The translations under genes and the position numbers were made by a program. Below, one piece after another: positions 1-5,308 of a stretch of DNA of 5,308 nt. Numbering within the stretch: the first letter of the stretch is position 1; every line of letters starts with the position of its first letter. The notes beneath the pieces were generated by a model. The model was not told the DNA's origin, did no database searches, and saw only the letters and a program-made list of their open reading frames with translations. Source of the stretch: DASWIV01 sp036397475 (GTDB lineage: Bacteria > JAJVIF01 > JAPKYR01); assembly GCA_036397475.1 (NCBI GenBank), contig DASWIV010000290.1, forward strand, positions 1 through 5,308. Direction: 5' to 3'.

Positions 1-446
1 TAGGTCAGTTCGGGATTGGAATGAAGGGAAGCCGATCCATTGCCTATCAGGATTCCGCGGACATCGTAGCCGTTGAATCCGGGAAGATTGTAAGGATGAG
101 TGACTGTGACGTACATGTCGACTTCTACAGAGTTTTCAAGCTCTTCGATATTTGTAAGTTCAGCCTGAAGCTCGGGTGCTTCGAGAAGTACATCTACGTT
201 TGCCGTGTAGTTGGCAGTGCGAGATTTTACTATATCGACGCTCTTGTTTTCGAGGTCGAAGCTAAGGTCGTAATATCCCCAGAGGTTGTTCGTGCCTTTG
301 GCAGTACTGCCATCGATGGTTGAAAGAGACATTGCAGGCTGAGGAGTCGGTAGAACCGTATTATCTCCGCCTGAACATGCCATACCCATTACGAATACGA
401 ATGCGGTTATGGCGATGAGTTTGATGATTTGATTTAGATTTTTCAT
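1..446 (-). CDS. Putative secreted lipoprotein, 3' end outside window
   Basis: The first 148 codons are visible on the minus strand; the stop lies beyond position 1. The start is the ATG at 446-444, preceded by AAAGGAG (460-454) with a 7-nt spacer. The N-terminus MKNLNQIIKLIAITAFVFVM is a basic then hydrophobic signal peptide ending in GMAC, so C24 is the likely lipidated cysteine. The lipobox is loose, with G rather than L/V/I at -3. A Ser/Gly/Pro/Thr-rich tether follows (SGGDNTVLPTPQP), then a region with alternating hydrophobic residues suggesting a beta-rich extracytoplasmic domain, including WGYYDLSFDLEN and THPYNLPGFNGYDVRGI (residues 116-132). I do not recognise a characterised family. 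It is transcribed divergently from the sigma-factor operon and shares its upstream region, so it could be a regulatory target of that sigma factor; this is inference. The plus-strand reading across this stretch is a shadow. Confidence 0.85.
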   Translation of the reverse strand, partial: MKNLNQIIKLIAITAFVFVMGMACSGGDNTVLPTPQPAMSLSTIDGSTAKGTNNLWGYYDLSFDLENKSVDIVKSRTANYTANVDVLLEAPELQAELTNIEELENSVEVDMYVTVTHPYNLPGFNGYDVRGILIGNGSASLHSNPELT

Positions 447-460
447 GATATTTCTCCTTT

Positions 461-542
461 GTTCCGGAACTTTGCGTTCCTGTTTTCTAATCCGGTAGAC
501 AGGGGGAGAGTGAGGATTTCCGGTAAATTCCGGAAAATCCGG
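461..542. promoter_or_regulatory. TCCGG/GGAAC motif cluster in divergent intergenic region
   Basis: TCCGG occurs five times, starting at 463, 491, 519, 529 and 538, so successive spacings are 28, 28, 10 and 9 bp. The first copy lies within a perfect 10-bp palindrome, GTTCCGGAAC (461-470). GGAAC at 466-470 also pairs with GTTCC at 476-480 around a 5-nt loop. The cluster sits between the lipoprotein start and the sigma-operon promoter, the expected place for operators controlling one or both units. GGAACTTT at 466-473 resembles the -35 box of RpoE-like ECF promoters, with TCTAA at 486-490, but the spacing is shorter than usual. A binding function is inferred from repetition and symmetry only. 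Confidence 0.4.
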
Positions 543-550
543 AGAAAAAA

Positions 551-583
551 TGGGGAATTAAACATTTAACTGGGGTGAATTAA
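551..583. repeat. Direct repeat TGGGG(TG)AATTAA flanking a small palindrome
   Basis: TGGGGAATTAA (551-561) recurs as TGGGGTGAATTAA (571-583). The start-to-start distance is 20 bp, about two helical turns. Between and partly overlapping them is the inverted repeat TTAAA-CA-TTTAA (558-569). The second copy lies just upstream of the TATAAT at 591-596. This geometry suits a dimeric activator or repressor site at the sigma-operon promoter, but no regulator is identified. Confidence 0.35.
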
Positions 584-596
584 GGGCTATTATAAT
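566..596 (+). promoter_or_regulatory. Probable promoter of the sigma-CHAT operon
   Basis: TATAAT at 591-596 is a perfect -10 hexamer. The best -35 candidate is weak: TTAACT at 566-571 (4 of 6 matches) with a long 19-bp spacer, which would suit an activator-dependent promoter. Transcription would start near 603, leaving a leader of under 20 nt before the sigma-factor ATG at 620, with GGGAG at 611-615 as ribosome binding site. Confidence 0.45.
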
Positions 597-619
597 GATA
601 TAGGGATAACGGGAGCCTG

Positions 620-1114
620 ATGAGCGACGATCTCGAACGAAAATTCGATGCCGGATGGGCTGAAGTTGGCGACGATCTCGGTGGATTTTTCTACCGGAAA
701 GGTGTCCGTGCGGATGATATACCTGACCTGGTCCAGGAAGTCGCGATGCGGGCGTGGAAAGGGATCGATCAGCTGCGGGGTCCATTCAGGGCGTGGGCGT
801 TTACCATAGCCAGGCGTGTTTTCTACGATTATCTACAAAAGGTGACAAAAGAGGGCGATTTTCCGGAGGATTATGTGGTTGAGGATACCAGTTCGGGACC
901 ATCCCAGATTGCGCATGCGAAGGTCCTGCTGGAGCAATGTTTGAACGAACTGGATGAAATCGGGAGAAAATGTGTTGTAATGAGCGTAATCGAGGGAAAA
1001 AAACTCGAAAAAATAGCTGAATCGCTGGAAATTCCGGTGTCGACAGCCCACTACCATATTGACAGGTCGCGGAAAATGCTGAAGGAAAAATTTCCCGACC
1101 TTGTATTACAATAG
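620..1114 (+). CDS. ECF-type RNA polymerase sigma factor
   Basis: This 164-aa protein has the compact two-domain layout of group 4 (extracytoplasmic-function) sigma factors. Region 2 spans about residues 17-75: DDIPDLVQEVAMRAWK (32-47) is the core-polymerase-binding helix pattern, and FRAWAFTIARRVFYDYLQK (56-74) matches regions 2.3-2.4, which melt and read the -10 element. A short acidic linker (about 78-98) follows. Region 4 spans about 100-158: LNELDEIGRKCVVMSVIEGKK, then a helix-turn-helix with IAESLEIPVSTAHYHIDRSR (132-151), which reads the -35 element. There is no region 1.1 or 3, and no C-terminal extension. The start is supported by GGGAG at 611-615 and an in-frame stop at 596-598. The gene leads a three-gene operon and no canonical membrane or zinc-finger anti-sigma factor follows it, so the next gene is the candidate regulator of its activity. 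I cannot assign a numbered ECF group. Confidence 0.93.
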   Translation: MSDDLERKFDAGWAEVGDDLGGFFYRKGVRADDIPDLVQEVAMRAWKGIDQLRGPFRAWAFTIARRVFYDYLQKVTKEGDFPEDYVVEDTSSGPSQIAHAKVLLEQCLNELDEIGRKCVVMSVIEGKKLEKIAESLEIPVSTAHYHIDRSRKMLKEKFPDLVLQ

Positions 1115-1131
1115 ATTTATCCGGAAGAATC

Positions 1132-2001
1132 ATGAATATCGAACTGGCACATAAGAATTTCATGGACGACGTCGAAAACTCCGATAAAGCGGAAATGCTG
1201 TCGGAGATCGAGTCGATTTTATGGAATCCTGAGTTATTAAATATGCGAATAGCGTACCTGGAGTCAGTATCGATGCTTTCAAAGGGCGAAACCGAAGGAA
1301 TTGAGAATCCGATGTCGCATGGACAGGTGGTGTCGTGCGTCAAGAAAGGTATAAGCACTGCGGTCAAAGAAGGGATTGTAGGAGAAAGCGATGTGCTTAG
1401 ACTAGCGCACAGCATAAAAGGACTGCATGCTTTTACCAATGCCGTTTCGGAAGTCGAGAAGGAATTAAGGGCTGTGGCATTTGCCGATGCGCTCAAATCG
1501 CCGGTCAAATTTCCGGCAATTGATCTGGATAAAGTTAAGTCGGGAGTAAGCAGAGGAATAAACTGGGCGGACTTATCGCAATTTGTCCTGGACTGGTACG
1601 AGTCGCTGATGGAGCCGAATCTTAAGTTGTCGATGGCGACACGTGGGGAGTCCGATGAAGACGACCAGGAATTGGCTGCTGATGCTGAGATTGCGGAAAA
1701 TGAGCTTGTTAAGCAGCATTTGAATCGCTTGAGAGATTTACCCACCGCATTGCTGCCGGATGAATTGAAGAACGAGTGGGGACAAATTCCATTTGATAAT
1801 CTGATAGATTCACTGAAGAAGAAATCCACATGGAGTGACTTCCTGAAGAGGTCCGGGGAAATTATTAATGAAACACTTGATCAGAAATCAATTGAGAAGT
1901 TGATAGAATTGATGAATTCCGATGATGAAAAGTTTTCGGATTACTACTCAGAATTCAGACTGCTTGAAGCGATACTTGAAAGCTCGAAATACACAGGCTG
2001 A
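1132..2001 (+). CDS. Unrecognised soluble protein between sigma factor and TPR-CHAT; candidate anti-sigma or protease substrate
   Basis: This 289-aa acidic protein begins 17 nt after the sigma-factor stop, with GGAAG at 1123-1127 as a probable ribosome binding site. I do not recognise a family. No signal peptide, membrane segment, zinc-binding cysteine cluster or catalytic motif is visible; there is a single cysteine (in VVSCVKKG). The composition suggests mostly alpha helix in two parts: an N-terminal part of about residues 1-163, ending in NWADLSQFVLDWYESLMEP (144-162), and a C-terminal part of about 191-289. They are joined by a highly charged, probably disordered linker containing ATRGESDEDDQE (169-180). 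By position it takes the place of an anti-sigma factor. By analogy with Csx30, which a TPR-CHAT protease cleaves between domains and which restrains a sigma factor, it may be the substrate of the downstream protein. That role is inference from gene order and linker; an adaptor role is also possible. The long minus-strand reading across this gene is a serine-rich shadow. Confidence 0.85.
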   Translation: MNIELAHKNFMDDVENSDKAEMLSEIESILWNPELLNMRIAYLESVSMLSKGETEGIENPMSHGQVVSCVKKGISTAVKEGIVGESDVLRLAHSIKGLHAFTNAVSEVEKELRAVAFADALKSPVKFPAIDLDKVKSGVSRGINWADLSQFVLDWYESLMEPNLKLSMATRGESDEDDQELAADAEIAENELVKQHLNRLRDLPTALLPDELKNEWGQIPFDNLIDSLKKKSTWSDFLKRSGEIINETLDQKSIEKLIELMNSDDEKFSDYYSEFRLLEAILESSKYTG

Positions 2002-2037
2002 AGACATCCATATATTTCACCCATGGAGAAACGATAG

Positions 2038-5000
2038 ATGAGTGTCGACATTCGCGGACAGATTGAGAAACTGAACCGCAAGGTCGAGCATTTTCTTACA
2101 GAGACAAAGATCAGGGAAGCGCTTCCACTGGCGGAAGAGTCGCTGAAGATGTGTGAATCAAGCATAGATGAAAGTGACGTTCTTTATGCGGATTCACTTC
2201 ATAATATGGCGCGCATTCAGTACGAGCTGTCGGATTTTTCGGCCGCGGAAGAATATGTTAATCAGGCACTTGAGATAAAGAGGGCAATTTATGGGGAGAC
2301 GGATAAATCGATTGCTTCGAGCTTGTTAGTACTTGGTAAAACGTACCAGTTGATGTCGAGATTTTCAGATGCTGAAAAAGTGATGAGGGAAGCGATCAGG
2401 AATTGCAGGGAGACTGTATCTGAAGAAGATGAGCTCTATATCGAATGCATATCCGTGACAGGGGGCAACCATTATTACCTGTCCGAATTTGCGAAATTCC
2501 AGGAAGCGATGGAAGAGGTCGAGAGGCTCAGGAAAGCTACTGTCGGGGAGAATCATCTTTCATACGCAAAGTCGTTGAATAACCTGGGGCTTGCACATTA
2601 TCACAATGGGGATTTCAAGGCAGCACTTAATAATTACCAGAGAGCGCTTGAGATAATTTCCAATGTATCGGGCAAGGATAACGCGGAGTACGCGTACTGC
2701 CTGACTACAACAGGAAATCTGTTGGTGTTTCTGGGATTCTACGATAACGCTCTGGATGTTTTGAACGAGGGATTGGAAATCGCGCTTGAACAATTAGGGG
2801 AAAATCGTGCGCTGCCGATACTTATCTGGGAAAAACTCGGCGACATTTACTTCTCAAAGAATATATCAGATGAGGCTGAAGCGCATTATGTCAGGGCGAG
2901 GGATGCTGTCGATTCAGTTTACGGGAAAGAGAATCTTCAATATGGTAGGGAGATCTACTGCCTGGGACGTGTGTATCTTGAAAGGAAAGAATATTCTGAA
3001 GCTGAGCGGCTACTGACAGAAGCGGCTGAAATTATCAGAAGCTCTGCGGGTGAGAAGCACATTAATTATTCGTTTCCCATCCGTGAGCTTGTAAATTTAT
3101 ATTTCGAACGGAGAAATTTTGAGAAAGCGGAAGGGCTTATCAATGACTATATAGGCATTCAGGCTGAGAATCTGCATGAAGGACACCCGTCGGTTGCGAG
3201 GGGACGGTTCATACTCGCTAAAATTTTTGCAGTGACCGGCAGATTCGATGAATGCCTTAAGATACTGAATGGTTCGATTAAATCGTATGACAGTTTGATC
3301 GGCCACATTTTTTCGACGGGATCCGATAAGGAGAGGCTTGAGTATTTGCGGGAGATAAAGGATTTTCTCGAGTTCTATTTATCGATTGTTTTGGAGAAGT
3401 ATCCTGACTCCGATGAAATTGTCAGGGATTCATTTGAATTTCTTTTGAAGAGGAAAGCGATAGCGGCTGAGGCGATGGCGGTTCAGCAGATGTCGGTTTT
3501 AGGGGGCAAATATCCAGAGTTGAGAGGGATGCTGGATGAGCTTTCAGCAATAAAGAGCAGGATCGCAAGAAAGACGTTTGCGGGTCCGGGAAACGAGGGA
3601 TGTGAGGGCCACGAGAAAATTCTTGGTGAATGGAACAGGGAGCGAAACAAATTAGAAGGTGAACTGGTAAGGAAGATACCTGAGATGAATCTTGAGGATA
3701 AATTTGGCGAGGTGAGTGTGGGCAGGGTTGCGGGAGTGATTCCGGCAGATTCGGTGCTGGTAGAGTATGTAAAATTCAGAAAATACAATTTCGATTGTTT
3801 TGTTGCGGAGAGAGACGATGAATGGGGCGATGCAAATTATATTGTGTATACGCTGGGGTCGGGAGAATCAGGATTGGTGAATCTGGTTGAGATCGGAAAT
3901 TCGAATGAAGTCGATCAGGCTGTGAGAAATTTCAGGAAGACTATTTCGGGAAATGGAAATCAGTCTGACTGGAAAAAATATGGAGTTGCATTGAGAGGGA
4001 AGTTAATCGATCCACTTGAATTAAATTCCGAAGACGCTCCGAATTTGATTATCGCTCCAGATGGTGAGTTGAACAATCTTCCATTTGAAATACTTCCGGG
4101 TGGGGACGGGAAATTTCTACTGGATGAATTCGGGATAAGCTATCTGACTGCGGGGCGCGATCTTTTAACGATGTCTGAAGCCGGACAATTCACATCGACT
4201 CAGCCTGTTATAGCGGCAGATCCGGATTTTGACCTTGGTGATGAGACTGAAGATGCGAAAGCGAGTACGGGTGCGGTCGAATCAAGAATATCGAAGGATG
4301 TCTTTACATTGGATCTGTACTTTAAGAGGCTACCGGGAACGAGGATGGAGGCAGGAAGAATTGGCGAGTTACTTGATGTGGAGCCAATGTATGGTCCGGA
4401 TATATTGAAGGAAAAAATAAGAGGTATCAAATCGCCGCGTATTCTTCATCTCGCGACACACGGATTTTTTCTGGATGATAAATCGGAACAGGATGCATTT
4501 GATAATCCATTACTGCGTTCAGGTCTTACTCTCGCCGGAGCTAATACATTCCTAGGCGGTAAGTCATTACCTGAAAACGCGGAAGATGGAATTCTCACCG
4601 CCGAGGATGTTTCAGGACTGGATTTACTTGGCACTGAGATGGTTGTCCTCTCAGCGTGCAATACCGGTTTGGGAGTGATTCATTCGGGCGAAGGTGTACT
4701 GGGGATGAGGCGTGCGTTTACACTTGCAGGTGCTAAGACGCTGGTGATGAGTTTATGGAATGTGCCTGATCTGCCCACATCGATTTTGATGGAACGGTTT
4801 TATATGAATCTGTTTGATGAGAAGATGGGACGGGCGGAGTCGTTGAGGGATGCGCAGATCTATCTCAGGAATTTAATGGTTCGAGATATCAGGGATACCT
4901 GGTTGAGTGGGGAGATGATCGAATTTTTCGCCGCCGGGAATGAAAGAGAAAAACACAGGCTGAAAAAACTTACAAGAAAATCCCGTGTTTATCGTCCATT

Positions 5001-5070
5001 CGCGGATCCATTTTACTGGGGTGCGTTTATTTGTCAGGGAAATTCAGGCGTCATGTTACCTGCATCCTAA
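2038..5070 (+). CDS. TPR-CHAT caspase-like protease
   Basis: This 1010-aa protein joins a TPR array to a C-terminal CHAT domain (caspase HetF associated with TPRs; clan CD, the separase/caspase-like fold). Nine kinesin-light-chain-type TPRs of exactly 42 residues begin near 50, 92, 134, 176, 218, 260, 302, 344 and 386, with a turn glycine in phase at 86, 170, 212, 254, 296 and 338. A helical connector (about 420-560, including ERLEYLREIKDFLEFYLS) is typical of TPR-CHAT proteins. CHAT covers about 562-1008: LIIAPDGELNNLPFEIL (670-686), catalytic His in ILHLATHGFF (H808), catalytic Cys in VVLSACNTG (C874), GEGVLGMRRAF (884-894) and the closing motif DPFYWGAF. Both catalytic residues are present, so it is probably an active cysteine endopeptidase. 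There is no signal peptide or membrane segment, so it is cytoplasmic. An in-frame TAG at 2035-2037 touches the ATG, fixing this as the longest start; GGAG lies at 2025-2028. It follows the preceding gene by 36 nt. Its natural target is unknown; the neighbouring 289-aa protein is the prime candidate. Confidence 0.95.
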   Translation: MSVDIRGQIEKLNRKVEHFLTETKIREALPLAEESLKMCESSIDESDVLYADSLHNMARIQYELSDFSAAEEYVNQALEIKRAIYGETDKSIASSLLVLGKTYQLMSRFSDAEKVMREAIRNCRETVSEEDELYIECISVTGGNHYYLSEFAKFQEAMEEVERLRKATVGENHLSYAKSLNNLGLAHYHNGDFKAALNNYQRALEIISNVSGKDNAEYAYCLTTTGNLLVFLGFYDNALDVLNEGLEIALEQLGENRALPILIWEKLGDIYFSKNISDEAEAHYVRARDAVDSVYGKENLQYGREIYCLGRVYLERKEYSEAERLLTEAAEIIRSSAGEKHINYSFPIRELVNLYFERRNFEKAEGLINDYIGIQAENLHEGHPSVARGRFILAKIFAVTGRFDECLKILNGSIKSYDSLIGHIFSTGSDKERLEYLREIKDFLEFYLSIVLEKYPDSDEIVRDSFEFLLKRKAIAAEAMAVQQMSVLGGKYPELRGMLDELSAIKSRIARKTFAGPGNEGCEGHEKILGEWNRERNKLEGELVRKIPEMNLEDKFGEVSVGRVAGVIPADSVLVEYVKFRKYNFDCFVAERDDEWGDANYIVYTLGSGESGLVNLVEIGNSNEVDQAVRNFRKTISGNGNQSDWKKYGVALRGKLIDPLELNSEDAPNLIIAPDGELNNLPFEILPGGDGKFLLDEFGISYLTAGRDLLTMSEAGQFTSTQPVIAADPDFDLGDETEDAKASTGAVESRISKDVFTLDLYFKRLPGTRMEAGRIGELLDVEPMYGPDILKEKIRGIKSPRILHLATHGFFLDDKSEQDAFDNPLLRSGLTLAGANTFLGGKSLPENAEDGILTAEDVSGLDLLGTEMVVLSACNTGLGVIHSGEGVLGMRRAFTLAGAKTLVMSLWNVPDLPTSILMERFYMNLFDEKMGRAESLRDAQIYLRNLMVRDIRDTWLSGEMIEFFAAGNEREKHRLKKLTRKSRVYRPFADPFYWGAFICQGNSGVMLPAS

Positions 5071-5074
5071 ATAT

Positions 5075-5160
5075 GTAACCCGACAATGCATTTGTCGGGA
5101 TAAGGAATGGTCGGGTTACGCATTTCTGCCTGCCTTTGTAACCCATGCTTTACGCATGGG
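5075..5160. repeat. REP-like palindrome cluster with alternating GTAACCC heads
   Basis: GTAACCC occurs at 5075-5081 and 5138-5144 on the plus strand and inverted (GGGTTAC) at 5113-5119. Hairpin A pairs CCCGACAA (5079-5086) with TTGTCGGG (5092-5099) around a 5-nt loop. A competing long-range stem pairs GTAACCCGAC (5075-5084) with GTCGGGTTAC (5110-5119), ten perfect pairs. Hairpin B pairs CCCATGC (5142-5148) with GCATGGG (5154-5160) around a 5-nt loop. A short GTAA foot followed by a palindrome, in copies of alternating orientation, resembles REP/BIME elements mobilised by RAYT (IS200-like) transposases. No U-tract follows either hairpin, so neither is a standard intrinsic terminator, although they may stabilise the 3' end of the operon mRNA. 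Confidence 0.6.
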
Positions 5161-5190
5161 AAATGAAGCGATAAATGGTAAAATATAAAG

Positions 5191-5215
5191 GGAATCTTTT
5201 TTCTGTAAAAAATCC
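5191..5215. other. A/T-rich inverted repeat in intergenic region
   Basis: TTTTTT (5197-5202) and AAAAAA (5207-5212) flank a CTGT loop, with outer GGA (5191-5193) and TCC (5213-5215) able to extend the pairing past a 3-nt bulge. It lies between the REP-like cluster and the downstream promoter. The stem is weak and is not followed by a U-run, so I treat it as an A/T-rich element of unknown role and not as a confident terminator. Confidence 0.25.
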
Positions 5216-5225
5216 ACATATTCGC

Positions 5226-5253
5226 TTGACAGAATGAATTGGGGGGGTAAACT
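5226..5253 (+). promoter_or_regulatory. Sigma-70-type promoter for the downstream gene
   Basis: A perfect -35 TTGACA (5226-5231) is followed after 16 bp by TAAACT (5248-5253), 4 of 6 matches to the -10 consensus. The spacer ends in seven consecutive G residues (5241-5247). The predicted transcription start near 5260 is almost at the GGAGGA ribosome binding site (5261-5266), giving a very short leader. This promoter makes the next gene independently transcribed from the sigma-CHAT operon. Confidence 0.6.
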
Positions 5254-5272
5254 ATTTATTGGAGGAAAAGTT

Positions 5273-5308
5273 ATGAGAGGAAGTGCGATACTTATAATTC
5301 TGCTAGCG
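5273..5308 (+). CDS. Start of a probable exported protein, truncated by window end
   Basis: Only 12 codons are visible, reading MRGSAILIILLA: one basic residue followed by a hydrophobic run, as in the start of a signal peptide or membrane anchor. The start is supported by a strong ribosome binding site (GGAGGA, 5261-5266, 6-nt spacer) and the promoter at 5226-5253. The product cannot be identified. Confidence 0.7.
   Translation, partial: MRGSAILIILLA

Noticed and set aside
21..323. Plus-strand open frame of 100 codons at the window start
   Set aside because: It is antisense to the lipoprotein gene, which has a good ribosome binding site, signal peptide and lipobox; the plus-strand frame has none of these.
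801..1829. Long minus-strand open frame of 342 codons across the sigma factor and middle gene
   Set aside because: It is Ser/Phe-rich with no recognisable domain, lacks a ribosome binding site, and overlaps two plus-strand genes, one of which is a clear sigma factor. It is an antisense shadow.
1132..2001. Middle gene as a bacterial gasdermin beside a CHAT protease
   Set aside because: The length is similar to bacterial gasdermins, and those are often encoded beside proteases, but there is no N-terminal cysteine for acylation and the composition suggests an acidic helical two-part protein, not a beta-rich pore former.
620..5070. Type III-E CRISPR locus
   Set aside because: The gene order recalls the Csx29/Csx30/sigma branch, but no Cas effector, Cas1/Cas2 or regularly spaced repeat array is visible in the window.
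5079..5160. Intrinsic terminators after the TPR-CHAT gene
   Set aside because: The hairpins at 5079-5099 and 5142-5160 are followed by ATAAGG and AAATGA with no U-tract, and they share REP-like heads, so a repeat element explains them better.
4985..5188. Plus-strand 67-codon frame overlapping the end of the TPR-CHAT gene
   Set aside because: It runs out of frame through the conserved CHAT C-terminus and then through the palindrome cluster, with no ribosome binding site or recognisable domain.

Overview
The window looks like part of a bacterial chromosome of moderate GC content. It carries Shine-Dalgarno-led genes, sigma-70-type promoter elements and a lipoprotein signal peptide, which suggests a diderm. 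I cannot name the phylum from sequence alone; an uncultured lineage is plausible, but that is inference.

Layout. Positions 1-446 (minus strand) hold the 5' part of a lipoprotein gene whose 3' end lies outside the window. Positions 447-619 are a divergent intergenic region rich in TCCGG/GGAAC motifs, a 20-bp-spaced direct repeat and a TATAAT box. Positions 620-5070 form a tight three-gene plus-strand operon: an ECF-type RNA polymerase sigma factor (164 aa), an unrecognised soluble, probably helical acidic protein (289 aa), and a 1010-aa TPR-CHAT protein with nine phase-perfect 42-residue TPRs and an intact caspase-like His/Cys pair (H808, C874). Positions 5071-5272 contain a cluster of REP-like palindromes sharing GTAACCC and a promoter with a perfect TTGACA box. 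At 5273 the first 12 codons of a further gene begin with a signal-peptide-like sequence.

How the genes may work together. The order sigma factor, unknown soluble protein, TPR-CHAT protease recalls the type III-E Craspase signalling branch, where the TPR-CHAT protease Csx29 cleaves Csx30 and so relieves its hold on a sigma factor (CASP-sigma/RpoE). No Cas gene or CRISPR array is visible here. The working hypothesis is a CRISPR-independent module in which the TPR array senses or binds a cue, the CHAT domain cuts the middle protein (a charged linker near residues 164-190 is the best candidate region), and the sigma factor is freed. The domain calls for the first and third genes are secure; the mechanistic link is inference.
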